Shown here one piece after another: positions 25,582-34,493 of a stretch of DNA of 64,000 bases; position 1 is the stretch's first letter, and every line of letters begins with the position of its first letter. The notes below the pieces were generated by a model, which did no database searches, was not told the origin of the DNA, and saw only the letters and a program-made list of their open reading frames with translations. Made by a program: the position numbers and the translations under genes. This DNA is from Mucilaginibacter sp. SJ (GTDB lineage Bacteria > Bacteroidota > Bacteroidia > Sphingobacteriales > Sphingobacteriaceae): the NCBI RefSeq assembly GCF_028993635.1, contig NZ_CP118631.1, positions 6,200,001 through 6,264,000 on the forward strand, read 5' to 3'.

Positions 25582-26274
25582 TTTAGGTCGTCGTGCCGAA
25601 TTTATTTCGGCATCCCACAGAACAAGTTTTCTTCGTTTTTAAAATTGCTTCTGTTGTTATTAACAATCATCGGCCCGCTCAATCGCCGCGGGTTGGCTTT
25701 GTTCTTTTTCTTGATAAAAAGAACCAAAAATCAAGTCAGCAGATAGGCTTCTTTGCCGCACAGGCCTTTGCCCTGCAAACCGGGCAGAACCACGGGCTGC
25801 AATTATTTTGCCCTGCTTCGCCCGCACTTAGCCCATGCTTCTGCAAAAACTTGCTATGCCCCTGCAGCCGCACAAGGCCACCATTGTTCTGCCCGCTTTC
25901 GCCCGAAGCTTACCTGCTGACGGGGTTGGGAAAAGATTCAGGAGATCAGGATGCAAGAGACAAGAAAGAGGTGGGGAAAAAGAAGCGAGAAATCGATATA
26001 TTAGAAGTAAGGCAACTGCTTCCTTAGGAGAAAAAAATAACCTTACGATTCCCAAATCAAAAGCGGGCAGAGGCCCGGCAAAAAAGCGGGCCAGGGAGTA
26101 TGGCCTCCCGATGGGCATCGGGACAGGTCGTGGGGGGAAGCATTTTTTTGCCTTGATGTTTGGTTACTTTGCATCTAAGGTAAAGTAACTGGCCTCGCCC
26201 GGCCAAGAGGGCGACGATGTAAGTTATTTAGCAGAAATGTAGTTTATTCCCAACCAATAGATAACTTCGCCCTC
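25582..26274. repeat. Composite intergenic repeat region
   Basis: About 690 bp with no credible gene but several hairpins. TGCCGAA / TTCGGCA lies at 25594-25612, GTTCTTTTT / AAAAAGAAC at 25701-25724, and the perfect TCCCGATG / CATCGGGA at 26106-26123. GTTACTTT / AAAGTAAC lies near 26163-26190. GC-rich blocks alternate with the hairpins. Open frames of 90-140 codons overlap here on both strands but contain no domain. The region looks like a stack of dispersed elements rather than a decayed gene. Confidence 0.65.
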
Positions 26275-26979
26275 ATGTTCCGTTTCAAACAATTCAGCGT
26301 TGATCAAACCGGTTGTGCTATGAAAATCAATACTGATGGTGTATTGCTTGGCGCTATGGCCGGTGAGGGCGAGCCGTTGAATATACTCGATATCGGCACG
26401 GGTACAGGTGTAATAGCCCTGATGCTGGCGCAACGCTTTATGAACGCCAAAATTGATGCAGTTGAAATTGATGAGCAGGCGGCTATAACAGCGAAAAACA
26501 ATTTCAGCAATTCGTCATTTGAAAGCAGGTTGACGCTTCACGCACACGGGTTTGAACAATTTTTTGAAGATCATCCTGAAAAGAGATATGACCTCATTGT
26601 ATCAAATCCGCCGTTTTATATTAATTCTCTTCAATCACCGGGAGTTAAAACTAATTTAGCCAAACATGCTGCTGATGGTTTCTTCGAAAAGCTAATATCG
26701 GTAGTTGCCCCGCAGCTTACCGAGCAGGGTATTTGCTGGCTGATACTGCCTGTAGATACTTCGGCACTGGTGAAAAACCTCGCCTTACAAAGCGGACTTT
26801 ATCTGAAAAAAACGATCAGTATTCACTCCTTTAAGGATGATGCAGCGCACCGGGAAATTCTTGCTTTTGGAAAAAGCAACACGCCGACGCAAACCGATAA
26901 ATTTGTAATCTACAGCGAACCAAAAGTATATACGGAAACATACCGGGAAGTGCTAAAAGATTTCCTGACGATATTTTAG
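26275..26979 (+). CDS. trmN: tRNA1(Val) adenine-37 N6-methyltransferase-like (TrmN6/YfiC)
   Basis: A 234-residue SAM-dependent methyltransferase. The N-terminal FKQFSVDQTGCAMKINTDGVLLGAM is diagnostic of the TrmN6/YfiC group. The SAM-binding loop LDIGTGTGVIAL follows near residue 38, the acidic VEID ends the second strand, and the catalytic NPPF tetrad for N6-adenine methylation lies near residue 110. In E. coli the enzyme modifies A37 of tRNA-Val. It stands alone downstream of the repeat region. Confidence 0.9.
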   Translation: MFRFKQFSVDQTGCAMKINTDGVLLGAMAGEGEPLNILDIGTGTGVIALMLAQRFMNAKIDAVEIDEQAAITAKNNFSNSSFESRLTLHAHGFEQFFEDHPEKRYDLIVSNPPFYINSLQSPGVKTNLAKHAADGFFEKLISVVAPQLTEQGICWLILPVDTSALVKNLALQSGLYLKKTISIHSFKDDAAHREILAFGKSNTPTQTDKFVIYSEPKVYTETYREVLKDFLTIF

Positions 26980-27044
26980 CACCGTCTCGAATCTTAATTC
27001 TTGACTCTTAACTCTTGCTTCTAATTAAATTCTAACTTTACCGC

Positions 27045-27536
27045 ATGACCCGCATAGGCCTAATTTCCGACACCCACAGCTACCTTGACGATGCCGTATT
27101 TAAACATTTTGAAAATTGCGACGAGATTTGGCATGCAGGCGATTTCGGTACGATTGAACTTGCAGACAGGCTTGCTGCTTTCAAACCCTTAAAGGGCGTA
27201 TACGGCAATATCGACGGTAAAGATGTACGAATTGTTTACCCCGAACATTTACGCTTTAATTGCGAGGAGGTGGATGTTTGGATGACCCACATCGGTGGCT
27301 ATCCCGGCAGGTACAGCCAAAATATCAAAGCCGAAATATATAGCAATCCGCCTAAATTGTTCATCACCGGGCATTCACACATCTTAAAAGTGATGTTTGA
27401 TAAAAAGATCAACTGTTTGCATATGAACCCCGGCGCGGCAGGCAAGCAGGGCTGGCATAAAGTGCGTACCCTGTTAAGGTTTAATATTGATGGTGATAAG
27501 ATCCAGGATTTACAGGTGATTGAATTGGCGGGTTAA
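27045..27536 (+). CDS. YfcE/MJ0936-type metallophosphoesterase
   Basis: A 163-residue cytoplasmic phosphodiesterase. The dinuclear metal site is visible: SDTHSYL (D8 and H10), HAGD, YGNID, then TGHSH near residue 113 and the closing NPGAAGKQG. These are the signature blocks of YfcE-type enzymes, which hydrolyse phosphodiesters such as bis-pNPP; the physiological substrate is unknown. It is about 65 bp downstream of the trmN-like gene and may be read from its own promoter in the T-rich spacer. Confidence 0.88.
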   Translation: MTRIGLISDTHSYLDDAVFKHFENCDEIWHAGDFGTIELADRLAAFKPLKGVYGNIDGKDVRIVYPEHLRFNCEEVDVWMTHIGGYPGRYSQNIKAEIYSNPPKLFITGHSHILKVMFDKKINCLHMNPGAAGKQGWHKVRTLLRFNIDGDKIQDLQVIELAG

Positions 27537-27582
27537 GATGTGTAGTTGATTGGGTTGATTAAGTGAGTGGTTAATACGAGAA

Positions 27583-28053
27583 TCACGCCATCCCCGCTTT
27601 TGCGTTCTCTGCCTCAAAAACCGAATCAATAAGCAGGGGAGGGCGCTTGCCTGCTGCTACGGCTAATTGGTCGCAACGCTCGTTTTCCGGGTGTCCGTTA
27701 TGACCGCGAACCCAGGTAAATTTAATTTTATGCAGTTTACTAAGTTCTAAATAGCGCATCCACAGGTCTTTGTTTTTTTTGCCTGCGAAACCTTTTGCCA
27801 CCCAGCCGTTAACCCAGCGTTTTTCGATAGCATCAATAACATATTTGGAGTCGGAGAAGATCATTACATCCTGGTTGGGCGCTTTAAGAGCTTCCAGGCC
27901 TTTAATAACGGCCATTAGCTCCATCCGGTTATTGGTGGTTTTGCGGAAACCCTCGGATAGCTCTTTATAATGCTGTCCCGAACGCAATATCACCCCATAT
28001 CCACCTGGTCCTGGATTACCGCTTGAAGCTCCGTCTGTAAAAATCTCGATCAT
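27583..28053 (-). CDS. rnhA: Ribonuclease HI
   Basis: A 156-residue enzyme that removes RNA from RNA-DNA hybrids. The full catalytic set is visible: D7 in FTDGAS, E45 in NRMELMAV, D68 in FSDSKYV and D128 in ERCDQLA, with the mobile-loop histidine H118 in VRGHNGHPENE. The central basic segment (KRWVNGWVAKGFAGKKNKDLW) is the handle region. Length equals that of E. coli RNase HI. It is convergent with the phosphoesterase gene. Confidence 0.96.
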   Translation of the reverse strand: MIEIFTDGASSGNPGPGGYGVILRSGQHYKELSEGFRKTTNNRMELMAVIKGLEALKAPNQDVMIFSDSKYVIDAIEKRWVNGWVAKGFAGKKNKDLWMRYLELSKLHKIKFTWVRGHNGHPENERCDQLAVAAGKRPPLLIDSVFEAENAKAGMA

Positions 28054-28156
28054 ATTTTAAGTCCATGGACGATAGTTGATAGTCCATGGCAAAAGTAAGA
28101 AACTTTAAATCATACGTTGTATTGATCTAAAGCAAATAAAAACTATGGGCTATAGA

Positions 28157-30253
28157 CTATGGTCTATCGACTTTCTTAATCTTCAACCTCAATGAATTAC
28201 CTATAACTACAACATCTGAAAAAGCCATGGTCAGTGCGCCAATCATAGGATTAAGGAAACCCATTGCCGCCACAGGAATGGCTATGATATTATAGGCAAA
28301 GGCCCAGAAAAGGTTTTGTTTTATGGTAAGCAGTGTATGCCTGCTGATCTGCAAAAACTTGATCACCGAATGCAGGTCGGTATTTAATAGCACCACACTG
28401 GCCGACTGAATTGCCACCTGGCTGGCATCGTTCATAGATATGCCGACATCGGCATGGGTGAGGGCAGGGGCATCGTTAATGCCATCGCCTATCATAATGG
28501 TTTTACCTTTTTGTTTATAAATGTCAATTACCTTCAGTTTTTCTTCGGGAAGTCTTTCGCCATGAATCTCCGTGATACCTAATTGATGAGCTATGTTAAG
28601 GCAACGATCTTTTTTATCTCCGCTTAACAGTACCGGGGTAATGCCCATTCGTTTAAGCTGTGTTATAAGTGTGGCTGCTTCGGGTTTTACCTGGTCATCA
28701 ACGGCTATCTGTGCCATTAGTACCTGGTTTTTATATAGCACAATGTTGAAATTGGCCAGGTGATTTGTTTTGGCAGTACCTAAAAAGTAATGATTGCCGT
28801 TAATATCTTCCGCACGCATACCAAGGCCTTTTTCTTCCTTAACTGATTTTAAAATGAGCTTTTGCTGCGGCAAGCCTTTTAAACCGTTTACAAGCGATTT
28901 AGCTATGGGGTGATTAGATCGTTCCTCGATAGCGGTGATCATGCCCCTGATGTGTTCTATATCGGCACCATCCTCAATTTTGATCTCATTAACAGTAAAC
29001 TTGCCGGTTGTTAAGGTGCCTGTTTTATCAAACACTACATATCTGGTATTGGTAACGGCTTCAATCGTATCTCCGCCTTTTACCAGGATGCCGTTCCTGG
29101 CTGCCCTGCCCAAACCAACCATAACAGCAGTAGGTGTGGCTAAGCCCATAGCGCACGGACAGGATATTACCAGTACTGCAATGGCATTCATCATAGCATG
29201 TTGAAAACCGGCGTTACCGACAAAATAAGTGAGAATAAAGGTGACCAATGCTATCAGTATTACCGCCGGTACAAATACAGCTGCAACCTTATCGCCAAGT
29301 TTTTGAACTGGAGGTTTAGCTGCCTGGGCTTTCTTCATGAGGTCGATGATCTGGGAGAGGATGGTATTTGACCCAACACGGGTTGCCAGCATGTGGAAAT
29401 TACCGTTAATTAGTATAGTGCCGCCAATAACTTTATCATATTTCTGCTTTTCAACCGGGATACTCTCGCCAGTAAGCATAGCCTCGTCAACAGAGCCCTG
29501 GCCAGAAAGGATTTCGCCGTCAACAGGTATTTTATCACCCTGGTTAACCAACAGCGTATCGCCGGGGCGAACATCTTTGGCATTAATTATTTCGATACTG
29601 CCATTTACCATGCGATTAGCATTCACCTCCTGAAATTTGATCAGATCTTTTACTGCCGAGGTGGTTTGACCTACCGAACGCTTTTCAAACACATTGCCAA
29701 GAAGTACCAGGGTAATTATTGTAGCACAGGTTTCATAAAATTGGTACTGGGGACCAAGGTTTTGGACGGTGCCAATAAGGCTATATATAAATGCCGAGGT
29801 TGAGCCAACAAAAATAAGCACATCCATATTAGGGACGCCACCTTTAAGCGAGCTGATGGCACTTTTACCAAAATGTAAACAACCAACAATAAAAACCGGC
29901 AGACATAATAGCAACTGAACTATGGGTTGATGAAGAAAATGCCAGGGCATCACCATGTGCAGTAAAAGCGGAGCGGTAAAGATGGCGCAGAAGATAAATT
30001 TGTTTTCTACCCGTTCATAAAACGGCACCGAGTGGGTATTGATGTCATCAACAACTTTAAATCCTAAATTTTCTATGCCTTTGATTACTTCGGGGAGCCT
30101 GCATTCGTCATTGGTTGAAAATTTTACTTCTTCGCTCGCGAAATCAACCAGGATATTATGTAAGCCCTTTTTTTCGAGAAATTTATGGACAGACATGGCA
30201 CAATTATTACAATGCATGCCGGTTACATTCAGTTCAATTAATTGCTCAGCCAT
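28157..30253 (-). CDS. Copper-type P1B ATPase
   Basis: A 698-residue inner-membrane metal exporter. One N-terminal heavy-metal domain carries GMHCNNC (C15, C18). The membrane ion-binding motif CPC is at C365-P-C367, and the phosphorylated aspartate is D409 in DKTGTLT. The actuator TGES and hinge GDGINDAPAL are present. TM7 has the NX6YN signature of Cu(I) pumps. TM8 reads MAFSDVVVIGNS, so the usual MxxSS becomes MxxSD. It is most likely a copper pump, possibly of a subgroup supplying metal to periplasmic enzymes rather than one for detoxification. No chaperone or regulator is adjacent. Confidence 0.92.
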   Translation of the reverse strand: MAEQLIELNVTGMHCNNCAMSVHKFLEKKGLHNILVDFASEEVKFSTNDECRLPEVIKGIENLGFKVVDDINTHSVPFYERVENKFIFCAIFTAPLLLHMVMPWHFLHQPIVQLLLCLPVFIVGCLHFGKSAISSLKGGVPNMDVLIFVGSTSAFIYSLIGTVQNLGPQYQFYETCATIITLVLLGNVFEKRSVGQTTSAVKDLIKFQEVNANRMVNGSIEIINAKDVRPGDTLLVNQGDKIPVDGEILSGQGSVDEAMLTGESIPVEKQKYDKVIGGTILINGNFHMLATRVGSNTILSQIIDLMKKAQAAKPPVQKLGDKVAAVFVPAVILIALVTFILTYFVGNAGFQHAMMNAIAVLVISCPCAMGLATPTAVMVGLGRAARNGILVKGGDTIEAVTNTRYVVFDKTGTLTTGKFTVNEIKIEDGADIEHIRGMITAIEERSNHPIAKSLVNGLKGLPQQKLILKSVKEEKGLGMRAEDINGNHYFLGTAKTNHLANFNIVLYKNQVLMAQIAVDDQVKPEAATLITQLKRMGITPVLLSGDKKDRCLNIAHQLGITEIHGERLPEEKLKVIDIYKQKGKTIMIGDGINDAPALTHADVGISMNDASQVAIQSASVVLLNTDLHSVIKFLQISRHTLLTIKQNLFWAFAYNIIAIPVAAMGFLNPMIGALTMAFSDVVVIGNSLRLKIKKVDRP

Positions 30254-30373
30254 AATTACAAAACTACCGATTAATCATAATCGTTCTAAACTGAATAGGT
30301 AAGTTTAATGTAATTTTAAAAAAGAGTTTGCAAATAGCCGGGAGATTCCTATTTTTGCACACCCGAAACAAAT

Positions 30374-30448
30374 GGTAGGCATAGCTCAGTTGGTTAGAGC
30401 ACCAGATTGTGGTTCTGGGGGTCGTGGGTTCGAGCCCCATTGCTTACC
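30374..30448 (+). tRNA. tRNA-His (anticodon GTG)
   Basis: A full cloverleaf folds by hand: acceptor GTAGGCA with TGCTTAC, D-stem GCTC/GAGC, anticodon stem CCAGA/TCTGG with loop TTGTGGT (anticodon GTG), and T-arm GTGGG-TTCGAGC-CCCAT. The G at 30374 is the minus-1 guanosine and C73 the discriminator, both hallmarks of tRNA-His. CCA is not encoded. Confidence 0.97.
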
Positions 30449-30452
30449 CTTT

Positions 30453-30493
30453 ATGGGGCAAGTCATTAAAAAATGATTTTGCCCCATTTTTTT
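30453..30493 (+). terminator. Terminator of tRNA-His
   Basis: ATGGGGCAA pairs with TTGCCCCAT around a loop containing an inner GTCATT/AATGAT stem, followed by seven T. It starts within 5 bp of the tRNA 3' end. Confidence 0.9.
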
Positions 30494-30498
30494 ACTAT

Positions 30499-30705
30499 TT
30501 AATTGTTGTTAATCAGGTATATGGGGGCGGCTGCATCGGTTAGCTTTCCGGTTCGATGTTGCATGCCGTCAAAACACAATTTTTCACGGAAGATCGAACC
30601 GATAATTTCTCTTTTCCTGGCAATATTTGCCTTTAGGTATATAGAATGAATTACGCACAAAAATATTTGTCTATATGCTTTATGGCATCGCTTAAATTGC
30701 ACCAC
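30499..30705 (-). pseudogene. C-terminal remnant of a serine recombinase
   Basis: An open frame of 68 codons from a GTG whose last 45 residues (KREIIGSIFREKLCFDGM, then QHRTGKLTDA and PIYLINNN) match the ending I know from Bacteroidota large serine recombinases (typically IIGSIFPEKL and a following YRT). The residues before it are not recombinase-like and the catalytic domain is absent. It is convergent with tRNA-His and ends within 10 bp of its terminator, where integrases of mobile elements usually sit. Confidence 0.6.
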
Positions 30706-30773
30706 AATATGAGGTAATCAGACTTTTAATACAGCGAATGGTTTTTGTTTTTTATTCCACGCACAAAACTTAA

Positions 30774-31607
30774 TTACTTAATCGTATAGCTTTTAGTAGC
30801 TACTTCTGCCAGCCTGAAATAGCCAAAAGCGTAATTGTTGTCATTGGTCTGATTGATAATATTACCCCGGACTGCACTTGGTGTTGTAGGGAAAGGGTTG
30901 CCATCATTGCCGGTAGCCAATATTAATTTGAACATGTAATTGTAATAGCTTTTTGAAATTCCGTACAGTTTAAAGTCTACCTGGTCCCCAGGTTTTAACT
31001 TTTCATGCGAAAAGGACTCCTGCATTAAATTACCATTCGTGTGTTCATCATCTTCAACTTCAAGTTCGGGGAACGGCGAGTGCGGCTGGGTAATACTGTT
31101 TAGATAAGAATTTGCCTGACTTGCATCATCCTTATAGTAAAATGTTACTTCGATTTCATCACCCATTTCACCCCCTTTGTCCTTCTGATCAATATTATCT
31201 TCAATTTTTGGAACAGGGGTAAATGTTTCTGATGCCGTATAGGTTTCGCCGTTTATTACAATTTTTAAGTTGTAAGTCTGGCCGATAACAGGTAGGAAAT
31301 TATGACAAACATATTGCCCCGTTCCGGGAGTTTCTACAAAATTAAAAACCGTGTTAGACGCGTTTGTTACCGTAATTACTGCTCCTGAAACGCTTGGAAA
31401 ATCGGAGCTGTAATAACCTGTTGTTGTCGACAATACGATCTTTTGTTCATTGCCTGCTGTATTTTTAACCCAATCAATAGACGCATCTATAACCAATCTT
31501 GGTGGTGCTGTTTTAAGAGGCACATTAATAGCTTTCTCGCATCCTGTCACAAACAGTCCAAAGGATAATCCAACAGTTAGAATTATAATTTTTTGTAGTA
31601 GTTTCAT
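30774..31607 (-). CDS. DUF4249 family lipoprotein
   Basis: A 277-residue lipoprotein (lipobox cysteine C23 in FVTGC) with a beta-rich body. The opening INVPLKTAPPRLVIDASIDW and the pattern VSGAVITVTNASNTVFNF are typical of DUF4249 proteins. These are encoded next to TonB-dependent receptors in Bacteroidota and are thought to act as surface or periplasmic partners. It lies 32 bp downstream of such a receptor on the same strand, so the pair is one operon. Function beyond that pairing is unknown. Confidence 0.85.
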   Translation of the reverse strand: MKLLQKIIILTVGLSFGLFVTGCEKAINVPLKTAPPRLVIDASIDWVKNTAGNEQKIVLSTTTGYYSSDFPSVSGAVITVTNASNTVFNFVETPGTGQYVCHNFLPVIGQTYNLKIVINGETYTASETFTPVPKIEDNIDQKDKGGEMGDEIEVTFYYKDDASQANSYLNSITQPHSPFPELEVEDDEHTNGNLMQESFSHEKLKPGDQVDFKLYGISKSYYNYMFKLILATGNDGNPFPTTPSAVRGNIINQTNDNNYAFGYFRLAEVATKSYTIK

Positions 31608-31639
31608 TTTTTATCTTTTTATAAATAGGTGAGTTGCTT

Positions 31640-34015
31640 TTAAAATTTTACGTTATAGGTTACGCTCGGAACAATACCAAAAATGGATACTCTTCTTGTC
31701 TCGCTTGTTCCCGTATCTTCATTCTGTCTGAAAGCGTACGATGCTGCATTGTTCCTGTTATAAAGATTGTAGATGCTGAAATTCCATTCACCCTGCCATC
31801 CTTTTTTCTTGTTAGGTTTAGGCGTATAAGTTGCGGATACATCTAAACGGTGGTACGCAGCTAAAGAATTTCCATTTCTTTCGCCGTAACTCGCCACATT
31901 AACGCCCTGATATTGGTATTTTCCATCAGGAAAGGTTGCTGCTTTGCCGCTCTGGAAGGTTAAAATAGCCCCAAAAGACCATTTCGGACTTACAGCATAA
32001 GCACCCGTAACTGATAAATTATGCAGTTTGTCATAATTTGCCCGGTACCATTGCCCGTTATTTATACCGGGTTCATCTCCATTTCTGCCTGGCGTTCTTT
32101 GTTGCGCTTTAGAAAGCGTATAGGATATCCAGCCCGTCAGCCTCCCTGTATTTTTTTTCAACATCATTTCCAGACCGTACGCTCTTCCTTCTCCGTTTAA
32201 AAGCACGCTTTCTACAGCATCGATTCCTAATAAATCTGCGCCGTCAATATAATCTGCCTTGTTTTTTACTTTTTTATAGAAGGTTTCAGTTTCCAAGGAA
32301 TATTTACCGTCTTTAAAATTGTGAAAGTACCCCAGTGCTACCTGGTCTAAAATTTCCGGTTTAAGGTATTGATCAGAAGGCGCCCATATATCAAGCGGAC
32401 TTGCAGAAGCAGTATTAGAAATCAGATGAACATATTGGCTCATTCTATTGTAACTGGCCTTGATAGATTGGGCATTGTTTAGCGAATAAGCAATGGCAAG
32501 TCTTGGTTCCAGATTATCAAAACTGGCAATCTTTTTATTTTTCGCATAGTATATTGTTCCTGTGGAGGTAGCCTCTTCATAAATATGAAGCTCCTTATTG
32601 TACACAACCGGTTGATGATTAGCATAGGTGTACACTTCCTGCGCGCCTAATCTTTGAAAATTACTGTAGCGAAGTCCGTAATTCAGTGATAATTTGTCAG
32701 AAAGGTTTTGTTCAGCGCTGATGTAGGCGGCATTTTCAAAAGCATATTTTTTGGCCAACTGGTCCGGATTTACACTTGAAATCATTCCGAACGGCCTGAT
32801 CGTTCCCGGATTAAAATTGTAGTAAATTGTATTTACACCATAATTTAAGGTCAGGTTATTTGAAACATAATGTTTGAAATCATATTTGAAATTGTAATTT
32901 TTAACCTCTGCTTTCCAGTCAAGACCGGCGGATTTTACTTTGATCTGATAATCATAATCACTATAAATGGCTGATGTATTAGAAAAGATCTTATCTGAGA
33001 ATATATGGTTCCACCTGAGGTTAAAAAGTTTGTTACCATAAGTGTTTATAAAACTGTTATTGAAATTCAGGTTGTCGTTGCCAAAATATCCTGATACAAA
33101 AACATTGTTTTTATCGTTGAATTTGTAATTGAACTTGGTGTTCAAGTCGTAGAAATAGGCTGAATTTGGTTCATTCGCCATTTTCAAAAAAAGATGTGCG
33201 TATGATCCCCTTCCCGCAACCACGAAAGAACTTTTATCTTTAACGATAGGACCTTCAACAAGCAATCGGCTTGAGACTAATCCAATCCCCGCGTTAACGT
33301 GATACTCCTTGTTATTCCCTTCTTTTTGATAAATATCCAGTACTGATGATATACGTCCTCCAAAATTAGCGGGAATTCCTCCTTTGTAAAGTTTTAGATC
33401 TTTGATTACATCGGCGTTGAAAACAGAAAAGAATCCGAATAAATGCGAGGTATTGTATACAACAGCTTCATCAAGCAGTACCAAATTTCCATCAACAGAA
33501 CCTCCCCTGACATTAAATCCCGACGCACCTTCCTGAGCATTGGTAACCCCCGGGAGTTGTAAGATCGATTTTAGGACATCTACTTCACCCAAAACGGCCG
33601 GCATCTTTTTTATCGTGGCAATAGATAGTTTATTGGTGCTCATTTCAGGTTTTCGGATGCTTGCTTGTGCTGTATTGGATTTAATTACAACTTCACCCAA
33701 TGTCTTAGTACTTTCTATCATTCCAAAGTTCCTCTTTGTGTTTTCGGCCAGCCTGATAGTTTCTTCTATATTATCAAAACCCATGTGGCTTATGATAACG
33801 GTGTAAGTCCCTTTTGGCACTGTTGTGGTATAAAATCCGTAAGAATTGGTAGTGACGCCGACTTTCGCTTCCAGAATGTAAATGGTTGCGCCAATTAGTG
33901 TTTCGGTATTGGACTTATTAGATATTGTGCCCCTAAGGGTAACTTTTTCCTGCGCATAGGCATGGCCTGCAAAGGCAAAAAAGAGTATTAGCAAGGATAG
34001 TATTCCGCTTTTCAT
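31640..34015 (-). CDS. TonB-dependent receptor with carboxypeptidase-regulatory domain
   Basis: A 791-residue outer-membrane receptor. Signal peptide MKSGILSLLILFFAFAGHAYAQ; carboxypeptidase-regulatory-like domain at about residues 25-105 (VTLRGTISNKSNTETLIGATI). A TonB-box-like TLGEVVIKS follows near 106-114, then the plug (GASGFNVRGGSVDGNLVLLDEAVVY) and a barrel ending PSVTYNVKF. It lacks the SusC-type STN domain. It is paired with the DUF4249 lipoprotein and divergent from a LytS/LytTR pair across about 480 bp. The substrate is unknown; peptide, iron complex and metal are all possible. Confidence 0.9.
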   Translation of the reverse strand: MKSGILSLLILFFAFAGHAYAQEKVTLRGTISNKSNTETLIGATIYILEAKVGVTTNSYGFYTTTVPKGTYTVIISHMGFDNIEETIRLAENTKRNFGMIESTKTLGEVVIKSNTAQASIRKPEMSTNKLSIATIKKMPAVLGEVDVLKSILQLPGVTNAQEGASGFNVRGGSVDGNLVLLDEAVVYNTSHLFGFFSVFNADVIKDLKLYKGGIPANFGGRISSVLDIYQKEGNNKEYHVNAGIGLVSSRLLVEGPIVKDKSSFVVAGRGSYAHLFLKMANEPNSAYFYDLNTKFNYKFNDKNNVFVSGYFGNDNLNFNNSFINTYGNKLFNLRWNHIFSDKIFSNTSAIYSDYDYQIKVKSAGLDWKAEVKNYNFKYDFKHYVSNNLTLNYGVNTIYYNFNPGTIRPFGMISSVNPDQLAKKYAFENAAYISAEQNLSDKLSLNYGLRYSNFQRLGAQEVYTYANHQPVVYNKELHIYEEATSTGTIYYAKNKKIASFDNLEPRLAIAYSLNNAQSIKASYNRMSQYVHLISNTASASPLDIWAPSDQYLKPEILDQVALGYFHNFKDGKYSLETETFYKKVKNKADYIDGADLLGIDAVESVLLNGEGRAYGLEMMLKKNTGRLTGWISYTLSKAQQRTPGRNGDEPGINNGQWYRANYDKLHNLSVTGAYAVSPKWSFGAILTFQSGKAATFPDGKYQYQGVNVASYGERNGNSLAAYHRLDVSATYTPKPNKKKGWQGEWNFSIYNLYNRNNAASYAFRQNEDTGTSETRRVSIFGIVPSVTYNVKF

Positions 34016-34493
34016 TTATTAATGTTTAGAGTTAAATGTTATGATTTTCGGCTAAACTAAATTTTTGCAGACCTCGCATATTTAATATATACGAAACGCG
34101 TTTCTTTATATATTAAAGAAGCTTTCACATATAGTAAAATAAATGCGCACTAAGACTTCAACGAAAGAAGCAATACGGGAAGACTAACATCGTAATCCAA
34201 TACCGCATGTAGTTTTGCAGCAACTTTAGCGGTTTGGGAAACGCCCCGCGAGGTATATCCAGACAAAACGGATGATGCGCACATGCATTTGGCAAATATT
34301 TCGCTTAAACTCAGAACTCTCCTCCCAGCGAAACTTGCCTGCTAAGCAGATGATCAGTTGATATGTTCTTATTCAAACCTTAAAAAAGGTATATCATCTT
34401 TAAATCTTATTTTGGTATATAATTAATGGGCTTTTGTATAGTAATTTTTTTTATTTCTGACGTATCGCTTCATTTGCTCTAAATTTTAAGCTT
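34016..34493. other. Divergent promoter region containing a transposase relic
   Basis: About 480 bp between the TonB receptor and the sensor kinase. It should carry both promoters; AT-rich stretches lie at each end (34040-34140 and 34385-34490). The middle holds a transposase-like remnant (34150-34320). I saw no clear minus-7 element. Confidence 0.55.
34150..34320 (-). pseudogene. Relic of an IS4-type transposase
   Basis: Reading the minus strand in one frame gives about 55 codons. Their latter half, AKVAAKLHAVLDYDVSLPV, resembles the KLH-x-LLDYD segment of IS4-family transposases, then stops. No start, no inverted terminal repeats and no catalytic DDE set remain. The match is by eye to one conserved block only. 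Confidence 0.4.

Noticed and set aside
25593..26118. Overlapping frames of 96-144 codons on both strands after the VOC gene
   Set aside because: They overlap each other across hairpin repeats, with no conserved motif and no plausible start context.
26224..26433. 69-codon minus-strand frame over the start of trmN
   Set aside because: It lies on the opposite strand of a well-supported methyltransferase gene and has no recognisable feature.
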